A DNA stretch of 8,591 nt from Dysgonamonadaceae bacterium (lineage in GTDB: Bacteria > Bacteroidota > Bacteroidia > Bacteroidales > Azobacteroidaceae). Below are positions 1 to 6,486 of this stretch, one piece after another. The notes beneath the pieces were generated by a model. The model searched no databases and was not told the origin of the DNA. It saw only the letters and a list, made by a program, of their open reading frames with translations. The stretch covers positions 1 to 8,591 of the forward strand of contig JAIRSN010000001.1 in NCBI GenBank assembly GCA_031255425.1, given 5' to 3'. Position 1 is the stretch's first letter, and the number at the start of each line of letters is the position of its first letter. The translations under genes were made by a program, and so were the position numbers.

Positions 1-147
1 GTCGAGAAGAAAAAACTGGTCTTTTCGGTCGATTTCGACCTGGCGTACCGCAACAATAACCGCCCCGGAACGGCTACGATTATCTTGCATGGCAAGGGGG
101 CGTACAAGGGCAAGGCGCAGATGAGTTTTAATATTCGGGATAAGTGA
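1..147 (+). CDS. C-terminal end of a probable Ig-like-repeat surface protein (5' truncated)
   Basis: An open frame enters from the left edge and stops with TGA at 145-147, leaving 48 codons. The visible segment has the pattern LAYRNNNRPGTATIILHGKG followed by a short turn and an FNI strand. This matches the end of the bacterial Ig-like repeats found in many secreted or surface proteins, where a Y-x-N-N-x-x-x-G-T-A-T strand pair and a G-K-G turn recur. The protein ends only three residues after the last strand. No LPxTG motif, membrane anchor or recognisable type IX secretion C-terminal domain is seen in these 48 residues. The gene runs towards the minus-strand operon, so it is a convergent neighbour and not part of it. 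The family assignment rests on a short piece. The rest of the protein, its export signal and its function lie outside the window. Confidence 0.6.
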   Translation, partial: VEKKKLVFSVDFDLAYRNNNRPGTATIILHGKGAYKGKAQMSFNIRDK

Positions 148-153
148 AACTGA

Positions 154-169
154 TTGGCTACGCAGCCAA
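154..169. terminator. small hairpin after the Ig-like gene, possible weak terminator
   Basis: TTGGCT at 154-159 pairs perfectly with AGCCAA at 164-169 around a four-base loop. It starts six bases after the stop codon of the plus-strand partial gene. No T-tract follows on the plus strand, so it is not a canonical intrinsic terminator. It could still stabilise the 3' end of the transcript or act with a factor. Chance occurrence is possible for a 6-bp stem. Confidence 0.35.
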
Positions 170-186
170 CAGATACACCGTATTCC

Positions 187-214
187 TTTAAAATTATAAA
201 AGACACTGTGTGTC
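187..214 (-). terminator. probable intrinsic terminator of the lysA-glycosyltransferase operon
   Basis: Read on the minus strand, a GACAC-ACA-GTGTC hairpin (202-214) lies 8 bases after the TAA stop of the last operon gene at 223. It is followed directly by TTTTATAATTTTAA (201 down to 188). A short stem followed by a T-rich tract fits a rho-independent terminator for the minus-strand operon. The stem has only five base pairs with a three-base loop, so strength may be modest. Confidence 0.6.
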
Positions 215-222
215 CGCCGTTT

Positions 223-1182
223 TTACTTTTGAGAATCGCTTGTTTTAGGTTCGCCGTTCACCATTTTTTCGATAATGTATTCGGGCCTTCCCTTTACCTC
301 GTCGAACAGGACGCCGATGTATTGCCCCAACACGCCGATGGTCAACAACTGTATCCCGCCAAAGAAAAGGATGGTGATCATGATGGACGTCCACCCGCTT
401 TCCGCTTGCGTGTAGCCGAATATTTTCCCGAAAACATACCAGACCGCCAGGATGATGCCTATCAGTACCGCCGAGAATCCCAGGCCGGTCGCCGCCTGAA
501 GCGGTTTCTTTGAAAAATACACCAGGGCTGTCGAAGCGAGTGACAGCATCTTTTTGACCGGATATTTGCTTTCGCCGCCCCGCCGCGAATCCCGCTCGTA
601 ATAAAAGGGAACCTGCTTGAAACCCACCCAGGAGATTAATCCGCGAACGTATTTCCCCCGTTCCTTGAAGCGGCGGAACTCCTGCATAATCAGCGAATCT
701 ATCAGGCGGAAGTCGCCGGTATCCAGGGGAAATTCCATCTCGGAAATCCGGTTGAATGTCCGGTAAAACTTTTTGGACGTCCACAATTTGAACTTGCTCT
801 CGCCCACGCGCGACCGGCGGATGCAATAAACCCCGTTGGCATTTTCCGCTTGCTGTTTGGCGATGATTTGCGGAATCAGTTCGGGCGGGTCCTGCAAATC
901 GGCGTCCATGATTATCGCCAAATCCGTCGTGCAGTGGTGAATCCCCGCCGTGACTGCGGCCTGGTGACCGAAGTTCCGCGAAAAATGAATCACCGAAACC
1001 GATGGATCCGATTGTGCCATCGCATCCAACCGTTGCGCCGTCCGGTCGGTGCTTCCGTCGTTGATAAATAACATCCCGTCCCCCGGACCCAAGGTATCCA
1101 GGACGGCTTTTAGGCGGGTGTAACATTCCTCAATGATTCCTTCTTCATTGAAACAGGGAATAATGACAGTCAGTGTTTTCAT
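223..1182 (-). CDS. GtrB/DPM1-like family 2 glycosyltransferase (polyprenyl-phosphate sugar synthase type)
   Basis: The 319-residue protein has a GT-A catalytic domain at about 1-215 and two membrane segments at about 226-250 and 264-290. This is the layout of GtrB, ArnC and bacterial DPM1-like enzymes, which move a sugar from a nucleotide donor to polyprenyl phosphate on the cytoplasmic face. Visible motifs are IIPCFNEE (7-14), INDGSTD (40-46, with D42), FSRNFGHQ (67-74), the metal-binding DADLQDP (93-99), and RRGGESKYPVKKM near 200-212, which is typical of this subgroup. The start ATG overlaps the TGA of the preceding gene in an ATGA tetranucleotide (1179-1182), so translation is probably coupled. 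It is the last gene of the operon, and a likely terminator follows. The partner GtrA-family gene two genes upstream supports a role in making a lipid-linked sugar for periplasmic glycosylation. The sugar and the acceptor cannot be read from the sequence. Confidence 0.9.
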   Translation of the reverse strand: MKTLTVIIPCFNEEGIIEECYTRLKAVLDTLGPGDGMLFINDGSTDRTAQRLDAMAQSDPSVSVIHFSRNFGHQAAVTAGIHHCTTDLAIIMDADLQDPPELIPQIIAKQQAENANGVYCIRRSRVGESKFKLWTSKKFYRTFNRISEMEFPLDTGDFRLIDSLIMQEFRRFKERGKYVRGLISWVGFKQVPFYYERDSRRGGESKYPVKKMLSLASTALVYFSKKPLQAATGLGFSAVLIGIILAVWYVFGKIFGYTQAESGWTSIMITILFFGGIQLLTIGVLGQYIGVLFDEVKGRPEYIIEKMVNGEPKTSDSQK

Positions 1183-2879
1183 CTCAATCCGTTTTTTTTA
1201 TTTTTGTTGATTAACAAGATCCGGTTCCCAACCAAATGCGCCTGTTCGGGATTTCCTACCTCATATTTAAGGTATTCGCCATACAGTTGCCAGTTCAAAC
1301 GGTCTGCCGTTTTATGGAAGAGCCGCTCCTCGTCCTGCCGGAAAAGGATATAATCCGGCGCATTTTCCTGTGAAAAAAAGACCGGTTTGTAATGAATCAT
1401 GTTCTCGATATGATGCATCAGCCCGCCGTAGTTGGTCGCATTCAGGTAAAGCAGCGTAGCATAGTCGTAATCCAATGCGAAAATCCGGTCTTTGTGCGGG
1501 TCAAAGTGGTAGATTTTCAAAATGCTGTCTACTTCCTGAAAATAATCCACTTGCTTTTGCCGCAGCTTTATGTGGTTGAACAAGGGATGATTTTCCACCT
1601 CGCTTTTCGAATCCAGTACCGTCCCCCTCACCTTGCCGTAAGGAGAAGCATGTGCCGCCGTGATACACAGGATAACGATTACCGGCAGGTATAAAACCAA
1701 TTTATAAAGGAACGGGTCTTTTATCCGGAACAAATAACCCGCCAACAGCAATACCCAGATAAAACCCGTATAGGACAACTTATACGCAATCTCCACATTG
1801 GTTCCCTGTATGGCAATAAAAGGGAAACAGAACAGCAGAAGCCACTGAACCGCCGAATCGAACGACGGTTTTTTAAAAGAAGGAAGCGACAGGTAATACA
1901 GTACACCCGACAGGATGACCGGAATCAACAGGATATTGTACCGGAAAAAACTCCGTTCGAGAAAAGCCAGCAACAGCATGGCGGCAACCATGCAGATGCA
2001 CCAGACGGTCTGGTCGCAATACTTCCGCTGCCGGTTGACGAAATAACTGAGACCGATTCCGAGCGTGCATAAAAAAATCAGGTAACACTTTTTGCCGTAA
2101 CGGAAAACAAGTTGCAGGTAAGCCTTCCAATCATATCCACCCGTACCGAAAGCCGGTGTTTTTATACTGGTAATAATATCGTTGAGGGCGCTCTCTACCG
2201 GGTAGACAAAAAAATGATAAGCGGTGGCAAACGAAAGCAGTCCCGCCGCAAACACCAACAACGAAAGGACGGCGTGTTTCCATTGTTTCCGTTCTTTCAA
2301 CAGGATCAGGGCAAGCAGCGCAAGGGAAACCAACATCCCCGAAGGGAAATAATTCATTATCGCCGGAAAAGAAAAACATCCGGTGGCATACACCAGGAGC
2401 CGTTTGCCGGTTGTCCCGCCCGCTACATCCCACAAGAGGTAGAACGACAGCATAAACGTGGCAAAGAAAACAAGCAAATGGTTGAACGAAAAAGAAATTT
2501 CGTAGCCGGAGAGAAAAACAGGCGTACCCCACAGAAAGACAAGGGATGCGTACAGCCCGAAAGCGTTCGTTGCCCTTCCCTTCTTCTCCAGCCAGCGGTA
2601 CGAAGCAAACGAGAAAAAGAACAACGTAGACAGCACCAGGGCAAACGCCGTAATTCTCGAACAGAGAATCGTATAATCCAGCCGGAACAGCTTGAAAAGA
2701 AAGCGGGACATTTGAAAAAACTGGCTGTGCTGAATCCCCAACGGTTGTTCCGGATTTAATCCCAGGACAAAAAAAGCCTCGTCCGCATACGATTTGAACC
2801 CGGTTTGCAGATTGTAAAGCAGGAAGATCCAAACAAGTGCGGCAATTGAATAAATGTATTTATTTTTCATCCCTTTCAT
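1179..2879 (-). CDS. polytopic membrane protein, candidate GT-C-type glycosyltransferase
   Basis: The protein has 566 residues and about 12-13 hydrophobic segments between residues 9 and 409, then a soluble tail of roughly 150 residues (about 415-566). Membrane segment 1 (about 9-24) is followed by an exposed acidic pair D33-E34 in YADEAFFVLGL. An acid pair after the first segment is characteristic of GT-C transferases such as ArnT and the protein mannosyltransferases, which use polyprenyl-phosphate sugars in the periplasm. I do not recognise a specific family, so the enzymatic role is an inference from topology and from the adjacent GtrA-like and GtrB-like genes. It starts 15 nt after the GtrA-like gene and ends in an ATGA overlap with the next glycosyltransferase. 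I chose the first ATG (2879) because a GAGG lies 10 nt upstream. A second in-frame ATG at 2870 is possible. A flippase, polymerase or ligase of surface glycan are alternatives. Confidence 0.75.
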   Translation of the reverse strand: MKGMKNKYIYSIAALVWIFLLYNLQTGFKSYADEAFFVLGLNPEQPLGIQHSQFFQMSRFLFKLFRLDYTILCSRITAFALVLSTLFFFSFASYRWLEKKGRATNAFGLYASLVFLWGTPVFLSGYEISFSFNHLLVFFATFMLSFYLLWDVAGGTTGKRLLVYATGCFSFPAIMNYFPSGMLVSLALLALILLKERKQWKHAVLSLLVFAAGLLSFATAYHFFVYPVESALNDIITSIKTPAFGTGGYDWKAYLQLVFRYGKKCYLIFLCTLGIGLSYFVNRQRKYCDQTVWCICMVAAMLLLAFLERSFFRYNILLIPVILSGVLYYLSLPSFKKPSFDSAVQWLLLFCFPFIAIQGTNVEIAYKLSYTGFIWVLLLAGYLFRIKDPFLYKLVLYLPVIVILCITAAHASPYGKVRGTVLDSKSEVENHPLFNHIKLRQKQVDYFQEVDSILKIYHFDPHKDRIFALDYDYATLLYLNATNYGGLMHHIENMIHYKPVFFSQENAPDYILFRQDEERLFHKTADRLNWQLYGEYLKYEVGNPEQAHLVGNRILLINKNKKNGLR

Positions 2880-2894
2880 TTCCGGATAAACCTC

Positions 2895-3350
2895 TTATTT
2901 AAAGGTGTAGTATTTATTGCATAAAAAATTCAACAGGGTGAAGAACACAATCCCCGCCAGTTGGCAGGTATAAGGGGAGGAGAGGACATATTCCCGCTCC
3001 GGGAAACCGAAGCGCAACGTTGGGACAATGCCCGAACCGTTCAGGATCATCACCAGCAGCAACTGCGGAAGGTAACAGATGAAGAAAGCGCCTGTGAATT
3101 TGAAAAAATCGATCCGCCAGTTCTTTTGGCTTTTGAAAGTCCACTTCCGGTTCCAGATAAAACTGTTGATGATGCCTGCCGCATAGCCGGTGATATTGGA
3201 GAGGGAAACCGCTTCCGGCGCCGCGTCCTGCTCGCCTTTCAGCCCAAAAACAAACCGCATCATAAACCAGATAACCGCCGCTGTCAACAGCGTATTGAGA
3301 ATCCCGACGATTCCATACCTGAACGCTTGGCCGATCCATTGATTCCTCAT
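2895..3350 (-). CDS. GtrA-family small membrane protein
   Basis: The 151-residue protein has four predicted membrane segments, at about 9-35, 48-66, 82-103 and 127-145. Characteristic GtrA-family stretches are FRYGIVGILNTLL near the start, NSFIWNRKWTFKS after segment two (62-74), and LNFLCNKYYTF at the C-terminus. GtrA proteins are thought to help translocate polyprenyl-phosphate-linked sugars across the inner membrane, working with a GtrB-type synthase and a periplasmic transferase. All three kinds of partner are candidates here. The start chosen is the ATG overlapping the upstream TGA as ATGA (3347-3350), directly preceded by AAAGGGG. A longer frame beginning at 3419 would add 23 charged residues that lie wholly inside the upstream gene and do not look like GtrA sequence. 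The hydrophilic loop after segment one (about 37-54) contains GEQDAAPEA. Confidence 0.88.
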   Translation of the reverse strand: MRNQWIGQAFRYGIVGILNTLLTAAVIWFMMRFVFGLKGEQDAAPEAVSLSNITGYAAGIINSFIWNRKWTFKSQKNWRIDFFKFTGAFFICYLPQLLLVMILNGSGIVPTLRFGFPEREYVLSSPYTCQLAGIVFFTLLNFLCNKYYTFK

Positions 3351-4069
3351 CCCCTTTGCACTAATTCTTTTTGTATCTCTTCGTGGGAATACACTTTCAC
3401 GTTTGTGACAACGAAGCAAGGATCAATGAAATGCCCGTATTCGTTACATTCCCAGACGGTATTGTTCAGCAGGATGCGAATGTCGGCGCTCATTTCCAGC
3501 AGGAATAGCAGGGTGAAATAGTTGTCTTCCACTTTTATTTCTTCCAGGATGCCGTGGCTTTTGTGGATGGCAAAAGAAAATTCTTTTTCGATCAGGTTTC
3601 GCTGGTATTCGGAAAACGGGAACAGGTGTTCCGATTTGAAAAAAGCAAAAAAGCGAAGTCTCGTGCCCTTTCCCCCCAAGCCGGTGGAGATAAGCACTTG
3701 CTTTTCGTTTAGAAATTCGTATTCCAGCATGATTTTGGCTTGCAACAGGGACAACGCCGCCCAGTCCGACAGCTCTTCTTCCGGCTCTTTGCTGTACGCT
3801 TCCAGCGCCCGGTACGCCTTGACATCCCCCGAAATGGCGAGAAACGTCAGGGCATACTTCACTTCTTCGTAAGTGGAGTCGCTGGAATTTAATATCTCGA
3901 TCTGCTTTTCTACGACGTCGCCGGCGGTGTTGGCTTTCACCCGTTCGGAATACCTGAAATATTCCATTTGCCTTTCGATCGGGACAGATGTTTCCAAAAC
4001 ATGAAAAGTTCCATCCAATCCTTTTAATGATCGTTGAAATTCTTTGAATACATCACTATCGTCTTTCAT
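3347..4069 (-). CDS. unrecognised conserved-looking protein, 240 residues, within glycan operon
   Basis: I do not recognise a named family. The product is a soluble-looking, mainly helical protein with no signal peptide or membrane segment. Residues about 50-120 form helix pairs (VEKQIEILNSSDSTYEEVKY, then LTFLAISGDVKAYRALEAY) reminiscent of HEAT-like or other alpha-repeat scaffolds. A glycine-rich motif STGLGGKGTRLRFFAFF (128-144) stands out and may bind a ligand. The C-terminal part has two cysteines, in WECNEYG and DPCFVV. I place the start at 4069, giving a 14-nt overlap with the upstream glycosyltransferase. The frame stays open to 4150, but that stretch is fully occupied by the glycosyltransferase C-terminus. 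The stop overlaps the GtrA-like start as ATGA. Overlaps on both sides suggest production in step with the membrane glycosylation proteins. Function is unknown, and a regulatory or scaffold role would be a guess. Confidence 0.78.
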   Translation of the reverse strand: MKDDSDVFKEFQRSLKGLDGTFHVLETSVPIERQMEYFRYSERVKANTAGDVVEKQIEILNSSDSTYEEVKYALTFLAISGDVKAYRALEAYSKEPEEELSDWAALSLLQAKIMLEYEFLNEKQVLISTGLGGKGTRLRFFAFFKSEHLFPFSEYQRNLIEKEFSFAIHKSHGILEEIKVEDNYFTLLFLLEMSADIRILLNNTVWECNEYGHFIDPCFVVTNVKVYSHEEIQKELVQRG

Positions 4070-5234
4070 ACTTCCAATTATAATCTTTTCTCCTTCTAAA
4101 GGTGCTGTAAAGGTAAAAATATTCATCCACAAAAGGTTGAATAAAATCAAAAAGAACTAACGTAAAATAAAATTTGGGCAATTTTAACAGGCCTGCCACC
4201 TTATTTATAACAAACAACTGGGTAAAAAGTCGAACTGAAAAAAGGAAAAACGCCGTTCCCAACAGCATCCCGTTGGGCGTAAACCAAAGGATATTCAAAA
4301 GAAGCAGGGCGAAGAACAGGATTCGGGATATTTTTTCCATTCCCCAGAAATTCACGGAAAACGGCTTAAAGTATTTCCGGGTAATCATCCGGCCGGTTTT
4401 CAGGTCTTTCCAGGTGGCGTAATCCGCCATCTTCACATGGATAACGCTCTGGGGCGTCAACTCGACCGCCAGGTTGTCTTTCCGGGCGATTTTGTTGATA
4501 AAAAGATCGTCTTCCCCGAAATCCAAAAAGTTGGAGTTGGAAAATCCCTTTTGCTGTACAAACCAGTTTTTATCGTAACTGAGGTTCCGTCCGTTCCCCG
4601 TATACGGGCGGCCTTTCAAAGCCAGTGCAACCATTTGCAGGTTGGAAAAGAAATAATCGTAGGCAGTATAGCGCGACGGGTATTTTTCGAAGGAGCTAAA
4701 TCCCAGCACGATGCTGTTCTTCTCCGTGAAATGCCGCGCCATGCAACTGATCCAGTCGGGTCCGTCGGGGTGGCAATCGGCTCCCGTAAACAATAAGGTG
4801 TCGTATTTTGCCGCCTTGATTCCCAAGGTCAAACCGAGCTTCCGGCGGCTCAGGTTTTTGCTTCCCTCCGGAATATACGTATGGTAGAGATGCTTATACC
4901 GGAATGCCAACCGGCTGAGCAGTTCCGCCGTGCCGTCGACCGAATTGTCGTCCACGAAAATCACTTCGTAAAGGGGATAATTCTGCTCCAGAATAACCGG
5001 CAAAAACACTTCGAGGTTTTGGTATTCGTTGCTGGCACAAATGATCACCGATACGGGAGGCTGGGACGAAGGTTGGACAATCTTTCCCTTTTCGATCGCT
5101 TTCCGGAGATAATACGGCTTTGCCAGGTAAAACCAATAGTAAACCAGTTGAATAATCAGGAAAACAAACAGCAGGGAAAGCAAAACAATCCCCTTCGTAT
5201 CCATCGCGTGAATCGCGTCAAAAATAATCATCAT
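4056..5234 (-). CDS. membrane-anchored family 2 glycosyltransferase
   Basis: The 392-residue protein has an N-terminal membrane segment (about 15-37), a cytoplasmic GT-A domain (about 58-295) and two or more hydrophobic segments at about 303-343. Motifs are VSVIICASNE (61-70), FVDDNSVDGT (93-102, with D95 and D96), the DxD-position motif TGADCHP (150-156) and the putative catalytic-base region GEDDLF (240-245). The layout resembles processive or semi-processive membrane GT2 enzymes, but the usual QxxRW motif is not found. TGRMITRKYFK (280-290) occupies that place, so transfer of a single residue is more likely than polymerisation. The donor sugar and acceptor are unknown. The gene starts 3 nt after the lysA stop, with two consecutive ATG codons and no clear Shine-Dalgarno sequence. 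Its last 14 nt overlap the next gene. A start at the internal M11 is possible but would trim only ten residues. Confidence 0.88.
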   Translation of the reverse strand: MMIIFDAIHAMDTKGIVLLSLLFVFLIIQLVYYWFYLAKPYYLRKAIEKGKIVQPSSQPPVSVIICASNEYQNLEVFLPVILEQNYPLYEVIFVDDNSVDGTAELLSRLAFRYKHLYHTYIPEGSKNLSRRKLGLTLGIKAAKYDTLLFTGADCHPDGPDWISCMARHFTEKNSIVLGFSSFEKYPSRYTAYDYFFSNLQMVALALKGRPYTGNGRNLSYDKNWFVQQKGFSNSNFLDFGEDDLFINKIARKDNLAVELTPQSVIHVKMADYATWKDLKTGRMITRKYFKPFSVNFWGMEKISRILFFALLLLNILWFTPNGMLLGTAFFLFSVRLFTQLFVINKVAGLLKLPKFYFTLVLFDFIQPFVDEYFYLYSTFRRRKDYNWKYERR

Positions 5235-5237
5235 AAC

Positions 5238-6398
5238 TTATAAGGTGTCTGAAAAATATGCTTTAGGCAGTTGCCTGCAATTATACTGTGAAGCCATAAT
5301 TTCACCGTAGGCGCCTGCCGAACGGATGGCGATAAGGTCGCCCCGGCGGGTTTTGTTCAAGTTTCTCTGCTTGCCGAAACAGTCGGAAGATTCGCAGACA
5401 GGCCCGACGACGTCGTAGGTTTCTTCCGGTTCGTCCGAACTTAAGTTCTCAATCTTGTGATAGGCATCGTAAAGCGCCGGGCGAATCAATTCGGTGAATC
5501 CGGCGTCTAAGACGACAAACTTTTTATAGCTTCCTTCTTTCACATAGAGCGCTTTGGATATTAAGCTCCCGCATTGCCCGACAATCGAACGCCCCGGTTC
5601 GAAGTGTACCTTTTGTCCGGGACGGGCGCGGAAATGCAGGTGGAAGGTTTCGAAATATTCTTTGAAATCCGGAACGGGATGTTCGTCGGGACGGTGGTAG
5701 TCGATCCCCCATCCGCCGCCGAAATTGATATGCTCCACCCGGATGTTCCGGTCCGACAGTTGCTGCTGAAACGCATCCACTTTGCCGCAAAGCGTTTGAA
5801 ACGGTCCTTTGTCCGTCAACTGCGACCCGATATGAAAATGCAAACCGATCAGTTTCACGGATGCCAACCGTTCCAGGGTATCCAAAACCTTGTCCAACTG
5901 TTCCGGATTGATGCCGAACTTATTTTCTTTTATGCCGGTGGTAATGTGATGGTGCGTATGCGCATCCACCTCCGGATTGATGCGCAAAGCCACTGGAGCT
6001 ACTTTCCCCTTCCGTCCTGCCAACTCGTTGATGACTTCCAATTCGGGAATGGATTCGACATTAAAACAGAAAATATCGTTGTCCAAGCCCAGGTTAATCT
6101 CCCAATCGGCTTTCCCAACGCCGGCAAAAACAATCTTCTCCGCAGGAAACCCGGCATTCAGTACCGCCTGGATTTCGCCTCCGCTCACGCAATCGGCTCC
6201 CAATCCGCTTTCACGGACCATGGAAAGCACCCGCGGGTTGACGTTCGCCTTGACGGCATAATGAATCAGGTAATTGTGTTTTGCGGCTTCCGCCACGGCA
6301 CTTTGTAATGTTTTTTCCAGAAGTTCTACGTTATAGAAATAAAATGGCGTCTGTATTTTTCTAAATTTGTCTGTCGGGAAAGGTCCTTTCATATTCAT
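5238..6398 (-). CDS. lysA: diaminopimelate decarboxylase
   Basis: The enzyme converts meso-2,6-diaminopimelate to L-lysine and CO2 in the cytoplasm, using pyridoxal phosphate. It is the last step of lysine synthesis and competes for the diaminopimelate used in peptidoglycan. The 386-residue length is a little short of the common 400-420 but complete. The PLP-binding lysine is K50 in HYAVKANVN. Other fold-III motifs are GADCVSGGEI (67-76), LHFHIGSQ (186-193), the glycine loop INFGGGWGIDY (224-234), EPGRSIVG (267-274), the active-site CESSDCFG (C335) contributed across the dimer, and SAGAYG (Y364). It is the first gene of the minus-strand operon and is divergent from leuS. I chose ATG 6398. A second ATG two codons in (6392) is equally possible. 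The promoter box is only about 18 bases upstream, so the leader is very short. The substrate could be a related amino acid, but the motifs favour LysA strongly. Confidence 0.96.
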   Translation of the reverse strand: MNMKGPFPTDKFRKIQTPFYFYNVELLEKTLQSAVAEAAKHNYLIHYAVKANVNPRVLSMVRESGLGADCVSGGEIQAVLNAGFPAEKIVFAGVGKADWEINLGLDNDIFCFNVESIPELEVINELAGRKGKVAPVALRINPEVDAHTHHHITTGIKENKFGINPEQLDKVLDTLERLASVKLIGLHFHIGSQLTDKGPFQTLCGKVDAFQQQLSDRNIRVEHINFGGGWGIDYHRPDEHPVPDFKEYFETFHLHFRARPGQKVHFEPGRSIVGQCGSLISKALYVKEGSYKKFVVLDAGFTELIRPALYDAYHKIENLSSDEPEETYDVVGPVCESSDCFGKQRNLNKTRRGDLIAIRSAGAYGEIMASQYNCRQLPKAYFSDTL

Positions 6399-6416
6399 CT
6401 AATATTTTAACGAGTG

Positions 6417-6452
6417 CAAAGGTATATAAAAATTAATGATTACTTTTGCAAA
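6417..6452 (-). promoter_or_regulatory. putative lysA operon promoter (Bacteroidota type)
   Basis: On the minus strand, TACCTTTG (6424 down to 6417) matches the Bacteroidota -7 consensus TAnnTTTG exactly. A TTTG -33-like element lies at 6452-6449. The gap of 24 bases between the two is slightly longer than usual. Transcription would begin near 6410, leaving a leader of about 12 nt before the lysA ATG at 6398. No other promoter-like box is seen within the operon, which supports transcription of all six genes from here. The start site is inferred. Confidence 0.6.
6441..6448 (+). promoter_or_regulatory. putative leuS promoter -7 box
   Basis: TACTTTTG on the plus strand matches the Bacteroidota -7 consensus TAnnTTTG exactly, 38 bases before the leuS ATG. 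Transcription would start around 6454-6456, inside the 16-bp palindrome. No clear TTTG -33 element is seen about 20 bases upstream, which is common for this phylum. The box overlaps the span of the divergent lysA promoter, so the two polymerases would compete for the same DNA. Confidence 0.6.
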
Positions 6453-6465
6453 TTCAATTGAATTT
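6450..6465. repeat. perfect 16-bp palindrome in the lysA-leuS divergent region
   Basis: AAATTCAATTGAATTT reads identically on both strands. It covers the predicted leuS transcription start and abuts the predicted -33 element of the lysA promoter. A perfect dyad of this size, placed between two divergent promoters, is a candidate operator for a dimeric regulator. AT-richness raises the chance of random occurrence. As RNA it would form only a weak A-U hairpin at the very 5' end of the leuS leader. Confidence 0.5.
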
Positions 6466-6474
6466 TAACAATAA

Positions 6475-6479
6475 AAGGA
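6475..6479 (+). promoter_or_regulatory. leuS ribosome binding site
   Basis: AAGGA lies seven bases upstream of the ATG at 6487, a good Shine-Dalgarno position, and it fixes the leuS start. It is the clearest such site in the window. Confidence 0.65.
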
Positions 6480-6486
6480 TAAAATC

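Noticed and set aside
1051..1070. NDGS in place of the DDGS motif in the GtrB-like enzyme
   Set aside because: NDGS is a frequent variant in this GT2 subgroup and the downstream DAD metal motif is intact, so it does not suggest inactivation.
2112..2759. 215-codon plus-strand open frame opposite the 566-residue membrane protein
   Set aside because: The translation is Arg/Lys/Gln-rich and is the antisense of hydrophobic codons. The minus-strand reading explains the region.
3351..3419. Upstream start of the GtrA-like gene at 3419
   Set aside because: The 23 extra residues are charged, unlike the family N-terminus, and overlap the previous gene. The ATGA junction at 3347-3350 is a better start.
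4070..4150. N-terminal extension of the unrecognised protein to an ATG at 4150
   Set aside because: The added 27 residues lie fully within the C-terminal coding sequence of the upstream glycosyltransferase. The ATG at 4069 gives an ordinary short overlap.
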